From: Roseateles terrae
GTDB lineage: Bacteria; Pseudomonadota; Gammaproteobacteria; Burkholderiales; Burkholderiaceae_C
NCBI RefSeq assembly: GCF_014192155.1
Contig: NZ_JACHXO010000002.1
Location: forward strand, 558,001 to 622,000
Reading direction: 5' to 3'
DNA: 64,000 nucleotides
Translations under genes and position numbers: made by a program
The notes under the pieces: generated by a model
Told to the model about the DNA's origin: nothing
The model's database searches: none
The model's input: the letters and a program-made list of their open reading frames with translations, nothing else
Shown: positions 1 through 9,227 of the stretch, one piece after another
Layout of the letters: each line of letters starts with the position of its first letter
Position numbering within the stretch: the stretch's first letter is position 1

Positions 1-549
1 CACAAGACCGCGGCCAATGCCGGCATGCTGGACATCCGCATGGTGCCGGAGCGTCACAACAAGGTGAAGTTATTGCTGCTCATGGATGTGGGCGGCACGA
101 TGGACGAGCATGTCCACCGCGTGGAAGAGCTCTTCTCCGCGGTGAAGAGCGAGTTCAAACACCTGGAGTTCTTCTACTTTCACAACTGTGTGTATGACCA
201 CGTGTGGCGCAACAACCGTCGCCGGTTCAGCGAGAAGACCTCCACCTGGGACCTCCTCCACAAATACAACCGGGACTACAAGCTGATCTTCGTGGGCGAT
301 GCCACCATGAGCCCCTACGAGATCCTTCAGCCCGGTGGCAGCGTGGAATACAACAACGAAGAAGCCGGTGCTGCCTGGCTGCAGCGGCTGACGCAAGCCT
401 TCCCGAAACACGTATGGATCAATCCCGAGCCGGCGGGTGTGTGGCAGTACCGCCAGAGCATCGCGCTGATCCAGCAGCTCATGCAGCAGCGCATGATGCC
501 GCTGACCATGAGCGGCCTCGAACAGGCGATGCGTGTGCTCAACCGATGA
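1..549 (+). CDS. VWA-domain protein (CoxE-like), 3' part
   Basis: The reading frame is open from the first base, so the 5' end lies outside the window; at least 182 residues are present. It resembles the C-terminal half of CoxE-like von Willebrand factor A proteins, which often act with AAA+ ATPases. The metal-site-like motif reads DVGGTM, not the canonical DxSxS, so the site is degenerate, although this family usually shows a DVGG form. A second conserved stretch, VGDATMSPYE, follows. The gene overlaps tamA by four bases (ATGA), so it is probably co-transcribed with tamA-tamB. The partner ATPase, if any, would lie upstream. The exact function is unknown. Confidence 0.75.
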   Translation, partial: HKTAANAGMLDIRMVPERHNKVKLLLLMDVGGTMDEHVHRVEELFSAVKSEFKHLEFFYFHNCVYDHVWRNNRRRFSEKTSTWDLLHKYNRDYKLIFVGDATMSPYEILQPGGSVEYNNEEAGAAWLQRLTQAFPKHVWINPEPAGVWQYRQSIALIQQLMQQRMMPLTMSGLEQAMRVLNR

Positions 550-2438
550 AGAGCTGGCTGGTTCTGTCCCTGGTAGCGGCCCTTGGAAGTTCGTTGAGCG
601 GTTGTGCCCTGCTGGGATCGGACAACAAGGCCCAGCTCAAGGTCGCCGCGCCCACCGAACTGCCGGAAGGCAGCACGCTGGTGGACCGTCGCCGCATCGA
701 GGCCTATGAGCTGACCATCGACGCGCCGCCGGAGCTGCGTTCGCTGCTGCTGACCCATCTCGATCTGGCCCGCTTCCGCGACACGCCGGACGACCAGGCG
801 CTCACCGCCGCCGAACTGCGCCGACTGGCGGCCGTCGCGCCGGAACAGGCCCGGCAGCTGCTGGAAACCGCCGGCTATTTCAATGCCAAGGTGCGCACCG
901 AAGAAATCGGCGACCTCAGCGACGGCGTGCGCAACCTGAAACTGGTGGTCGAGACCGGCCCCCGCGCGCTGGTCGGCGGCCTCGACCTGCGGATCGAAGG
1001 ACCGCTTCGGGCGATGGCCGAGCGCGGTGACAAGCTCGCCGTGGCCCTGGAACGCACCCTCAACCAGAGCTGGCAACTGCCGCCCCATTCCGGTTTCAGC
1101 CAGGGCGACTGGGCTGCGTCCAAAAATGCCCTGCTCACCCGCGCCCGTGCCCAGGGCTATCCGCTGGCCCGCATGACGCACAGCCAGGCGGTGGTGCTGG
1201 CCGACGAGAACACGGTCGATCTGGCCGTCACGCTGGACACCGGCCCCCTGTTCACCCTGGGCGAGCTGAAGGTGGAGGGTCTCAAGCACCAGCCGGAGGC
1301 GTCCGTGCGGCGGTTGGCCGGCTACAAGGAACACGACCCCTACAACGAGCGCCTGCTGCTGGACTTCCAGGAACGCCTGATCGGTACCCAGCTGTTCGAC
1401 AGCGCCAGCGTCGAGATCAATCCGGAACTGGTGAACCCCGAGCCCGGCGTCGAGACGGTGGAGGTGCCGGTCACCGCCAAGCTGCGCGAAGCGGCGCGGC
1501 AGCAGGTCACCACCAGCGTCGGTTATCACAGCGTCAACGGTCCCACCGTGGGGATTGAACACACCCACCGCAAGCCTTTCGGCCTGAACATCCGCGAACG
1601 CACCAAGCTGACCCTCGGCCGGGACAACAGCTCGATCGACACCGAAATCAGCTCCCACCCGCAGCCCAACATGCAGCGCAGCCTGGCGGCGTTTTATGCC
1701 GAGCGGCTCAAGTCGGGGGACCAGACCAACGTCAACCTCCGGGGACGGGTCGGTTATGCCCGGGAGACGGAACCGGAAGACCGGCTGCAATACGTCGAGG
1801 TGCTGCGCTCCTGGGAGCATGCGCCCAATGTGACCACCACCATGGCGGGTGCCGTCTCGCTGAACCAGCAGAACATCTGGCGCCGGGTGGATTCCAAACT
1901 GCTGCCGTCCAAGGGCTGGACCGCGAGTCTCGTGGTCGGCGGTGGCTGGGCCAGCAGCAACACCGAACCCAATGGCCCGTTCGGCAAGGCCGTGGGCAAG
2001 TTCTATTGGTACACGCCGCTGCCGGGCCGCTGGCTGTTCGCCAGCCGTGTGGAGGCGGGTCAGATTCTGGCCAAGGGCAAGCTGGGCCTGCCGGAAGCCC
2101 TGCGCTTTCGCACTGGCGGTGACGACACGGTTCGCGGCTATGGCTACAACGAACTGGGGCCGCTGGACTCCAACGGCAACCAGACGGGCGGCCGGGTGCT
2201 GCTGGACGGCAGCATGGAAGTCTCGCATCCGCTCACGCCCAAGATCCCGCAGCTGATGGGCGCCGTCTTCATTGACGCGGGTCAGGCAGCCCAGAACTGG
2301 GGCGGCTACAAGCCCGCTTATGCCATCGGCACCGGCCTGCGGTATCGCAGCCCGGTGGGCGTGCTGCGCATGGACTTTGCCAAGGGCAACCTGGCCGACA
2401 AATACCGATTCCACTTCAGTGTGGCCATTGCCCTATGA
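546..2438 (+). CDS. tamA: Outer-membrane TamA / Omp85-family protein
   Basis: A 630-residue member of the BamA/TamA (Omp85) family. The N-terminal half holds POTRA-like domains and the C-terminal half a 16-strand-type beta barrel, including the DTVRGYGY motif that matches the conserved VRGY loop of Omp85 proteins. With TamB it forms a module bridging inner and outer membranes, implicated in autotransporter insertion and phospholipid transport. The ATG at 546 is chosen over longer upstream options because it gives a signal peptide and an ATGA overlap with the VWA gene. The signal ends in LSGC (Cys20), a good lipobox, so the mature N-terminus may be lipidated, unlike E. coli TamA. It overlaps tamB by four bases. 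Confidence 0.88.
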   Translation: MKSWLVLSLVAALGSSLSGCALLGSDNKAQLKVAAPTELPEGSTLVDRRRIEAYELTIDAPPELRSLLLTHLDLARFRDTPDDQALTAAELRRLAAVAPEQARQLLETAGYFNAKVRTEEIGDLSDGVRNLKLVVETGPRALVGGLDLRIEGPLRAMAERGDKLAVALERTLNQSWQLPPHSGFSQGDWAASKNALLTRARAQGYPLARMTHSQAVVLADENTVDLAVTLDTGPLFTLGELKVEGLKHQPEASVRRLAGYKEHDPYNERLLLDFQERLIGTQLFDSASVEINPELVNPEPGVETVEVPVTAKLREAARQQVTTSVGYHSVNGPTVGIEHTHRKPFGLNIRERTKLTLGRDNSSIDTEISSHPQPNMQRSLAAFYAERLKSGDQTNVNLRGRVGYARETEPEDRLQYVEVLRSWEHAPNVTTTMAGAVSLNQQNIWRRVDSKLLPSKGWTASLVVGGGWASSNTEPNGPFGKAVGKFYWYTPLPGRWLFASRVEAGQILAKGKLGLPEALRFRTGGDDTVRGYGYNELGPLDSNGNQTGGRVLLDGSMEVSHPLTPKIPQLMGAVFIDAGQAAQNWGGYKPAYAIGTGLRYRSPVGVLRMDFAKGNLADKYRFHFSVAIAL

Positions 2439-5400
2439 GTGAGCCGCAGGATTCCCAGCGCCCGGAGGGCAGTGCCTCGCCTGCCGGCGCCGACACCGCA
2501 ACGCCCAACCCCAGCCGCCGCCGTCGAGCTGCCCGGGGCCTGATGTGGGTCCTGTTGGCCGTGCCTGTGCTGATCGGGCTGATCGTGCTCGGCCTGACCT
2601 GGGGACTCAAGACGGAACGGGGATCGGCCTGGGTCCTGTCCAAGGTGCCCGGGCTGACCCTGCAGAATGCGCACGGCCCGCTGCTGGGCGACTTTGATGT
2701 CGAACGCGCGGAGCTGGTCCTGCCGGGCAGTGAAGACCGCATCGTGCTGGAGCAGTTGCAATGGCGCGGACTGCGCCTCGTCTGGAACCGCTCGCCGCTG
2801 CTGTGGGGTGAGCTGCAGGCGGACCGGCTGGCCGTTGCGCGGCTGCGGGTGCAGATGGCGCCGTCGCCGAGCACCGGCGCACCGCAGCCGCCGGCCTCTC
2901 TGGTCAGTCCGGTGGCGCTGAACATCGCCGACCTGGAGGTGGGGGAGCTGTGGGTCAGCGGACTGGCACAGCCGCTCAAGGGTCTTCGCGGTCAGGCCCT
3001 CCTCGGCGCGGACGGCGGTCAGGCCCATCAGGTGGTGGTGCGTGCCCTGCAATGGCAGATGCTCACCCTGACCGGGCAGGCCCGCATCCGCACCCAGGGC
3101 GATCTGGCTCTGAGCAGCGACTGGCGGCTCAGCCAGCCGCAAGGGCAGTTGCCGTGGACAGCGCCCTTCCAGCTGAAGGGCCCGCTGCGCGATCTGAACC
3201 TGCAAGGGCAACTGGAAGCGGCGAAGCAGAAGCTGCAGGTGGCCGCCCAGGTGCAGCCCTTTGCCCCCTTCGCGCTGGCCCGGCTCGAGACGGATGCCAA
3301 AGACCTCAACCTCGCCGCCCTGCTGCCGGACGCGGGCGTCCCGCACACCGGTCTCACCGGCCGCGTGCTGCTCACGCCCACCAAGGATCAGTCCCTGACA
3401 TTGAAGGCGGATCTGGCCAACACGGAAGCCGGCCGGCTGGACCAGGACCGCATTCCGGTTCAGTCCGTGACGCTGGAAGCCCTGCTCGACCCGGCCAACT
3501 GGACGCGGCTGCGCCTGCCCCAACTGGACGCGAAGCTCAGCGGCGGCGGCCGTCTGGAAGCCAGCGGCCAGACCAGCGCCAAGGACGGATCGGTGCTGAC
3601 GCTGCAGCTGGACGGACTGGACAGTCGGCAGTGGCATGCAGACTGGCCGCTGGTCCAGGCCCGCGGAACGGTGAAGCTGCGGACGAAGGCCGGGCTGACC
3701 GGCGCCTCTGCCGACGAGGCATTGCAGGTGGACGGCCAGTTGCAGGGACGTCTGGGCCAGGGTCAGTGGCAGGCGCCGCTCGAGGTGGTGCTGGATGCTG
3801 ATCTGAAGCGCCAATCGGTGGTGCTGAACGCCTTCGAAGCGACGTCCGGCCCGGCGGTGGTGAAAGCCACGGGCGAGCTGAGCTTGACCGACGCGCTGTC
3901 CCTGAGCGGCGGTTGGCAGACCGAGCTCAATGCGAGTGTGCAAGGGCTGGATCTGCGGCGACTGCAGGCCGGTGGCGCCTCGGCGGTCCGCAGCACGGCG
4001 ACCCCGGGCAACACCCGCGTTGCGGGTGGTGGCGCGGTTCGTGGGGCGGCCCGCGACCGTGCGGTGGCCCCTGCGCGCGACACGGGCCCCGGTACTGCGG
4101 CCGGGCGTGCCCCCACGGTCGCTCCCGCCTTCGACGGACCGATGGGCGGCGCCGGTGCCCAGACCCTGAACGGGCGACTGCAAGCAAAACTGCAGTCGGT
4201 GCGCGGCAGCCTTTGGCCGCAGGGTCAGGCGCAGCTGGAGGTGCAGCCCAGCGTCTGGCAGGGCCTGCCATTGCAGGGCCAGGTCCGCTATGCGCGCCAG
4301 GGCGCAGGCACGCCGGACCTGAGCGCGGACCTGCGGCTCGCCGATGCGACGCTACAGGCCCGCACCCGTATCGATCCCGCGCTCCGCCAGGGGGGCGAGC
4401 AGGTGAACCTGGCCATTGAACTGGCCGCGCCCAGTCTCACCAGCCTTCAACCTCTGCTGCGCAGCCAGTGGCCGACCGCCACGGTGCAAGGCGCGTTCAC
4501 CGCGTCTACGACGGTGCAGCTGGTCCGCCCCGGCACCCGCCAGGCGGTCTACAGCAGCGATGGCAAGTGGGACCTGCAGGGCTTCGCCCTGGGCGGGGTC
4601 GCAGGCATGCCGACCGTCTCTGCGCGTGCGCCGAGCCTGGGACCCAACACGGCAAGCGCTGGCGCCTCCTCGCGGGGCCGCACCCCCGACCTCAGCGGCA
4701 AGCCGGTGAATGCCGCCGCCCCGGCGGATGGATCCGCCCCGCGCACCACGGCGCTCGGCCGCGGCAACAGCAGCAACAGTGACAGCAGCGGCAACGTCGT
4801 TCCCCCCTCGCCCGGGGTGACGGCCGGCCGCAGCGCGGGCACAACCGTGAACCGGGCCTCCGCCGGCGCGGGAACCGCAGCCAACGTCAACCCCAACGCC
4901 GGCCTGGCGGGCGCGGGCAGCCTCGCGCCGATCCAGCTGGCCAGTGGCAGCGGCGTCTGGTCGCTCTCCAGCCTGCGGGACGCCAAACTGCTGTGGACCA
5001 CCCAGCTCAAGCAATTGCGCGTCGCCCCGGCCCAGATCCAGCTGGAAGACGCCGCACTCAACCTGCAGGGCAGTTGGGCTCAGCACAAGCTCACCCTGGA
5101 CACACAGGGCCGCCTGCCCCTGCCCCCGATCCTCACCGCGCCGACCAACAGCAAGGTCGTCTCCCGCGCTGCCGCCGCCAGTGGCGTGGTGGTGAGCGGC
5201 CTGCAGCTGGATGCCAAGGGCGCCCAGGCGCAGATCTCGCTGCTGGGCGGCCTGGACACCGACCCGCTCGTTGCCTGGCGACAGGGCGGCCAATGGCAGG
5301 CGCGGGATCTGCTGCTCAAGCTCCGAGCCAATCAGGTCACCGACCCGCTGCTCAAGGCTGGTCCGCTGACGGCCACGGTGCGGCTGGAGCCGCAACTGCA

Positions 5401-7120
5401 GGTCGGTCAGGCCAGCATGGCGCCGGGTCGGCTGGAGGTGCTGGGCGCCGGCATCCGCTGGACCCGCATGGCCTGGCAGTCTCCGTCCGACTGGGACCTG
5501 CAGGCCGACCTGGAACCCCTTGCCGCGGCACCGGCGCTGGCGCGACTGCAACCGGACTTCGGCTGGGGCGGCGATCTGCGCATCGAGGGACACTTCAACA
5601 GCCGGCGCGATGCACGCAATCTGTTCATCGACTTCCTGGTCGCGCGCACCACCGGCGACCTGACGGTGACCGATGAAGTCAGCACCCAGCGACTGGGGCT
5701 GACCGACCTGCGCCTCGGCGTCCAGGCCGATCGCGGCGTCTGGCACCTGGTACAAGGGGTGGCCGGCCAGAACATGGGTGCGGTGGGCGGTGCGGTGACC
5801 TTCCGCATGAACAACCCACTGGACCTGCCGGACAAGGACGCGCGGCTGGAAGGCGCGATCGAATCCCAGGTGGACAACCTCGGCAACTGGGGTCCCTGGG
5901 TGCCGGCGGGCTGGCGTCTGGGCGGCAGTCTGCATGCGTCCATCAGCCTGGCCGGCACGCTCGGCGCGCCGGAGGTGCGAGGACAGATCGGCGGACAGAA
6001 GCTCTCGCTGCGCAATGCGTTGATGGGCGTCGACATGAACAATGGCGCGCTGGCCATGACCATGACCGGCACCCAGGCCAAGCTGGAAAGCTTCACCGCC
6101 AAGGGCGGCAATGGCCAGATCAGTGCGCAGGGAGATGTGCGCTTCGGCCGCGATCCGAGCGCACAGCTGACCCTCACCGCAGACACCTTTGCGCTGCTGC
6201 AGCGGGTGGACCGCCGGGTGGTGGCCAGCGGATCGGCCCAGATCAATGCCCAAGCGCAGTTGCTGGACCTCAAGGGCCGGTTTGTGATCAATGAAGGGCT
6301 GTTCGACTTCTCCCGCGGCGACGCCCCGCAGCTCGACAGCGACGTGCAGGTGGTGCGCCAGAACGCGCCGGTCAAGACTGAGATCAACGGCAAGCCGCTG
6401 CGGGTGAAGCTGGATGTGGATGTGGAGCTGGGTCGCCGCCTGCAGCTGCGCGGCTACGGCATCGACACCCGCGTCCGCGGCGCCTTGCACCTGGCCCAGG
6501 ACGGGCAGGTGAAACCGACCCTGGAAGGCGAAGTGCGCAGCGAAGGCGGCACCTTCAATGCGTATGGACAGAAGCTGGATGTGGAGCGTGGCATCTTCAC
6601 CTTTGTGGGCCCGCTGGACAATCCCCGGTTGGACGTGCTGGCCATCCGCGCCGGGCTGGAAAGCGACGATGTGCGGGTGGGCGTGACGGTGACGGGCACG
6701 GCATCCAACCCGCGCATCAAGCTCTATTCCGACCCGGACATGAGCGAAACCAACAAGCTGTCATGGCTGGTGCTGGGACGGTCTCCGGACAACCTCGGTC
6801 GCAGCGACACGGCACTGATGCAGCGCGCGGCGATGGCGCTGATCAGCGGCGACGGCGAAAGCGCCAGCGACAAGCTGATTCACCGCATCGGGCTGGATGA
6901 GCTGTCCTTCAGTGGCGAAGGCGATGACGCCCGGGGCACGGTGGTGCGTCTGGGCAAACAGATCAGCCGCGGGGTGTTCGTCGCTTATGAGCGCGGGCTC
7001 AATGCCACGACCGGCAACTGGCAGCTCATCTACAAGCTGGCCCAGCGATTCACCTTGCGGGCGCAGGCCGGCGAAGACCAGCAGGGGCTGGATCTGATCT
7101 GGATCTGGAAGTGGGAATAA
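2435..7120 (+). CDS. tamB: Translocation and assembly module protein TamB
   Basis: A 1561-residue AsmA-like/TamB protein. A single N-terminal membrane anchor (about residues 33-58) is followed by a very long repetitive beta-rich periplasmic region and the conserved C-terminal TamB domain (former DUF490, roughly the last 350 residues), with the typical LSWLVLGR and a C-terminal aromatic WIWKWE end. Long-groove proteins of this kind move phospholipids between membranes and partner with TamA. Two low-complexity Gly/Ala/Ser/Arg-rich inserts (about residues 515-570 and 730-830) interrupt the repeat region; they look disordered and are longer than I would expect. Translationally coupled to tamA (ATGA). 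Confidence 0.88.
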   Translation: MSEPQDSQRPEGSASPAGADTATPNPSRRRRAARGLMWVLLAVPVLIGLIVLGLTWGLKTERGSAWVLSKVPGLTLQNAHGPLLGDFDVERAELVLPGSEDRIVLEQLQWRGLRLVWNRSPLLWGELQADRLAVARLRVQMAPSPSTGAPQPPASLVSPVALNIADLEVGELWVSGLAQPLKGLRGQALLGADGGQAHQVVVRALQWQMLTLTGQARIRTQGDLALSSDWRLSQPQGQLPWTAPFQLKGPLRDLNLQGQLEAAKQKLQVAAQVQPFAPFALARLETDAKDLNLAALLPDAGVPHTGLTGRVLLTPTKDQSLTLKADLANTEAGRLDQDRIPVQSVTLEALLDPANWTRLRLPQLDAKLSGGGRLEASGQTSAKDGSVLTLQLDGLDSRQWHADWPLVQARGTVKLRTKAGLTGASADEALQVDGQLQGRLGQGQWQAPLEVVLDADLKRQSVVLNAFEATSGPAVVKATGELSLTDALSLSGGWQTELNASVQGLDLRRLQAGGASAVRSTATPGNTRVAGGGAVRGAARDRAVAPARDTGPGTAAGRAPTVAPAFDGPMGGAGAQTLNGRLQAKLQSVRGSLWPQGQAQLEVQPSVWQGLPLQGQVRYARQGAGTPDLSADLRLADATLQARTRIDPALRQGGEQVNLAIELAAPSLTSLQPLLRSQWPTATVQGAFTASTTVQLVRPGTRQAVYSSDGKWDLQGFALGGVAGMPTVSARAPSLGPNTASAGASSRGRTPDLSGKPVNAAAPADGSAPRTTALGRGNSSNSDSSGNVVPPSPGVTAGRSAGTTVNRASAGAGTAANVNPNAGLAGAGSLAPIQLASGSGVWSLSSLRDAKLLWTTQLKQLRVAPAQIQLEDAALNLQGSWAQHKLTLDTQGRLPLPPILTAPTNSKVVSRAAAASGVVVSGLQLDAKGAQAQISLLGGLDTDPLVAWRQGGQWQARDLLLKLRANQVTDPLLKAGPLTATVRLEPQLQVGQASMAPGRLEVLGAGIRWTRMAWQSPSDWDLQADLEPLAAAPALARLQPDFGWGGDLRIEGHFNSRRDARNLFIDFLVARTTGDLTVTDEVSTQRLGLTDLRLGVQADRGVWHLVQGVAGQNMGAVGGAVTFRMNNPLDLPDKDARLEGAIESQVDNLGNWGPWVPAGWRLGGSLHASISLAGTLGAPEVRGQIGGQKLSLRNALMGVDMNNGALAMTMTGTQAKLESFTAKGGNGQISAQGDVRFGRDPSAQLTLTADTFALLQRVDRRVVASGSAQINAQAQLLDLKGRFVINEGLFDFSRGDAPQLDSDVQVVRQNAPVKTEINGKPLRVKLDVDVELGRRLQLRGYGIDTRVRGALHLAQDGQVKPTLEGEVRSEGGTFNAYGQKLDVERGIFTFVGPLDNPRLDVLAIRAGLESDDVRVGVTVTGTASNPRIKLYSDPDMSETNKLSWLVLGRSPDNLGRSDTALMQRAAMALISGDGESASDKLIHRIGLDELSFSGEGDDARGTVVRLGKQISRGVFVAYERGLNATTGNWQLIYKLAQRFTLRAQAGEDQQGLDLIWIWKWE

Positions 7121-7172
7121 GCGGGCGGGATCCCTGCAGTTTGCTGCAAATGGATGGCGGCCGGTGGATCGC

Positions 7173-8285
7173 TCAGTGGGCCGCGCTGGCCACGGCGCGT
7201 GCCCGGGACTGACTGACCATGTCGTCGAAGGCGGCGAGGGCCACCCGCCGATCGGGGCTGCGAAGCATGCCCACCACCCGGCCCTCCCGGGTGAGCGAGG
7301 CGGTGAATTGCCCTGAATCCGCACTCCAGACCAGGCGAGCCACTTCGTCACCGATGCGCTCCCGTCTCAAGGTCTCCACCGCCTGGCCCACTGCGGCCGA
7401 GGTGTCTGCCACCGGCGCAGTTGCAGGCGCAGTTGCAGGTGCAGCGGCACGCGCGGTGGCAGGCGGAGCGACCGGTATTGCGCCCGTCGCTGCAACGGGA
7501 ACAGCGGCGGTGGACGCCACGGCCTCGCGTGCGCGGCGGACCTGCTCCAGATCCATGTCGTCCACATCATTGGCGGCGGCGAGTCGTTCCTTCGGAACAG
7601 GGACGCTTTTGAGGTCCTGACCTGGTGGCAGGCGGGTGCCGCCTTCAGGCGATGCACCGGATGAAGCCCCGCTGCCATTGCCATTGCCATTGCCATTGCC
7701 ATTGCCATTGCCACTGCCACTGCCATTAGTTGCAGCCGTCATCTGCCCGAGCAACACCGGACGCCCCACCTCCCCCAGCGCGGCCACGCGCCGGAAGCTG
7801 TCGAAGTTCAGCCAGGCTTCGGCTTCGTTGACGGGTTTGAGGGTGCGTCGCAAGGCACCCTGCAAGGAGACACTGACGTAATACTGCCGGGTGGGCGCAT
7901 ACAACCACACATCGATGCGTGCGTCGCCCATGTCGGCACGACGCAGCAGGGCCAGATCGCGGCTGCTCATCCGGCTGCGCAGCTCGGCGATGTTGGCGGC
8001 TTCCACTTGGGCGGACCGGCGCGTGCCCGCTGAAGCGCCGTCTGCGACCCGTACGCCGGAGGCCAGGCCGGCCGTCGCACCATTCGCACCATTCGCGCTA
8101 CTCATGCCATTCGCGCCGTTCACGCCGCTGGCCGCTCCGGACTTCCGTGCCTGGATGGGGTGCTGGACCTCAGCAGCGCGCACGGGCTCAGTCGCCAGCA
8201 GGACCATACACGCTGCAGCCAGGCGCCCGACGGCCGCCCACAAGGGGCGCGCGCGCAAGCGAGGCGGGCGTGGCAGCAGCAACAT
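7173..8285 (-). CDS. Exported hypothetical protein with GN hexanucleotide repeat
   Basis: A 370-residue protein I do not recognise. The N-terminus is Arg-rich then hydrophobic, ending in VRAAE, which reads as a Sec signal peptide with cleavage near residue 38. Two Ala/Gly/Asn/Ser-rich low-complexity stretches flank a more ordinary segment (about residues 95-170, containing DVWLYAPTRQYYVSVS). A run of alternating Gly-Asn is encoded by a perfect hexamer repeat. The C-terminal 60 residues are again well formed. It converges on tamB with about 50 bases between and has no co-oriented partner close by. No strong ribosome-binding site is visible before the ATG. Confidence 0.6.
   Translation of the reverse strand: MLLLPRPPRLRARPLWAAVGRLAAACMVLLATEPVRAAEVQHPIQARKSGAASGVNGANGMSSANGANGATAGLASGVRVADGASAGTRRSAQVEAANIAELRSRMSSRDLALLRRADMGDARIDVWLYAPTRQYYVSVSLQGALRRTLKPVNEAEAWLNFDSFRRVAALGEVGRPVLLGQMTAATNGSGSGNGNGNGNGNGNGSGASSGASPEGGTRLPPGQDLKSVPVPKERLAAANDVDDMDLEQVRRAREAVASTAAVPVAATGAIPVAPPATARAAAPATAPATAPVADTSAAVGQAVETLRRERIGDEVARLVWSADSGQFTASLTREGRVVGMLRSPDRRVALAAFDDMVSQSRARAVASAAH
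7675..7728. repeat. CCATTG hexanucleotide tandem repeat
   Basis: Six perfect CCATTG units (7675-7710) are followed by two CCACTG units and one CCATTA. On the coding (minus) strand they encode Gly-Asn/Gly-Ser dipeptides. Change in unit number would keep the reading frame, so it would alter linker length without switching the gene off. Confidence 0.9.
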
Positions 8286-8449
8286 GACGGAGCTTCAGTT
8301 CAAGGAGGATCTTGGGGCGCCGAAGTGTCGGGCAAGACAAGATCCGATTTTGGACAGAAGCCCCGCCGAAATGTAAGCGGCCGTCGCAAAACCCGTGTTT
8401 AAACAACGATTGGAGCGAGCGCGGAACCGCCGTCCCGCCCCCGGTTCGC
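8286..8449. other. Intergenic region upstream of 7173-8285
   Basis: About 160 bases between two minus-strand genes. It should hold the promoter of the exported hypothetical gene. It includes a short AT-rich stretch around 8392-8412, but I see no clear operator or terminator. Confidence 0.4.
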
Positions 8450-9151
8450 TCACGGCTTTGCCACCGCCTCCACCTGGATTCGCAGATTCACATCCATCTT
8501 GAATCCCCAGTCCTTGCCGGCACTCAACCCAAAAGCGTCACGATTGAAACTGCCCGAAGCATCGGCCCCGCAGAAATCGCGCTTGAGCATGGGGTGGGGC
8601 ATGCACTTGAGCTGATTGATCGTGAGCGTCATTGGCTGCGTCTTGCCATTGAGGGTCAGCTCACCCACCACTTGCGTCGGGGCACCGGCCTTCACCCCAT
8701 CCAGGCGACCCTTGAAGGTCGCCGTGGGATGCTTCTCCACATCGAAGAAGTCCTTGCCGGTGGCCCAGGTGTTCATGGCGTCCAGACCGAAATCGATGCT
8801 GGCCAGCTCCATCTGGATATCGACCGTCCCGGTGCCCGTCGCCTTGTCGTAGACGATGGTGCCAGCGTTCCTGTTCAGCTTGCCGCGCCAGTAGGACATG
8901 CCCATGTGGTCGGCTTCAAAACTGGGAAAGGTGTGGGAGGGGTCGATGTCGTAGGTCACCGCCGCGGCGTGGGCGGCCGAAGACAGCAGCGCGGCGCCCA
9001 GGATCAACAGGCGGGCCGGCGTGAGGGGGATATTGCGGGCAGCCGCCCGGGCCGACCGCACGGCAGCGGCCACAGCGGCCGGGGCGGCGGACAAAGACGC
9101 GACCGTGGCGGCGGCAGAGGTTCGAGCGAACATGAACGACAACGATTTCAT
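8450..9151 (-). CDS. YceI-family periplasmic lipid-binding protein
   Basis: A 233-residue protein with a YceI domain (about residues 60-230) that starts YDIDPSHTFPSFEADHMG, the typical opening of this lipocalin-like fold binding polyisoprenoids or other hydrophobic ligands in the periplasm. The start is set at the ATG at 9151 because AAGGA lies about eight bases upstream. The N-terminal extension is long and Ala/Arg-rich before the hydrophobic segment ending SSAAHAAA, so it is either an unusually long signal peptide or the true start is internal. C-terminal residues keep the SFNRDAFGLSAG motif. It stands alone on the minus strand. Confidence 0.85.
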   Translation of the reverse strand: MKSLSFMFARTSAAATVASLSAAPAAVAAAVRSARAAARNIPLTPARLLILGAALLSSAAHAAAVTYDIDPSHTFPSFEADHMGMSYWRGKLNRNAGTIVYDKATGTGTVDIQMELASIDFGLDAMNTWATGKDFFDVEKHPTATFKGRLDGVKAGAPTQVVGELTLNGKTQPMTLTINQLKCMPHPMLKRDFCGADASGSFNRDAFGLSAGKDWGFKMDVNLRIQVEAVAKP

Positions 9152-9227
9152 CGGCAATCCTTGCGGAGTTGGGTGTTGGAACAACGCGCGTGGCGGCGTG
9201 CGCTTGCGCAGGGAGGCCTGTCGCCCC

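Noticed and set aside
327-2414. A 695-residue minus-strand frame opposite tamA
   Set aside because: Shadow of the Omp85 gene, with no signal peptide or family motif.
7675-7728. CRISPR-like array
   Set aside because: Six-base units without spacers, within a coding frame; no cas genes in the window.
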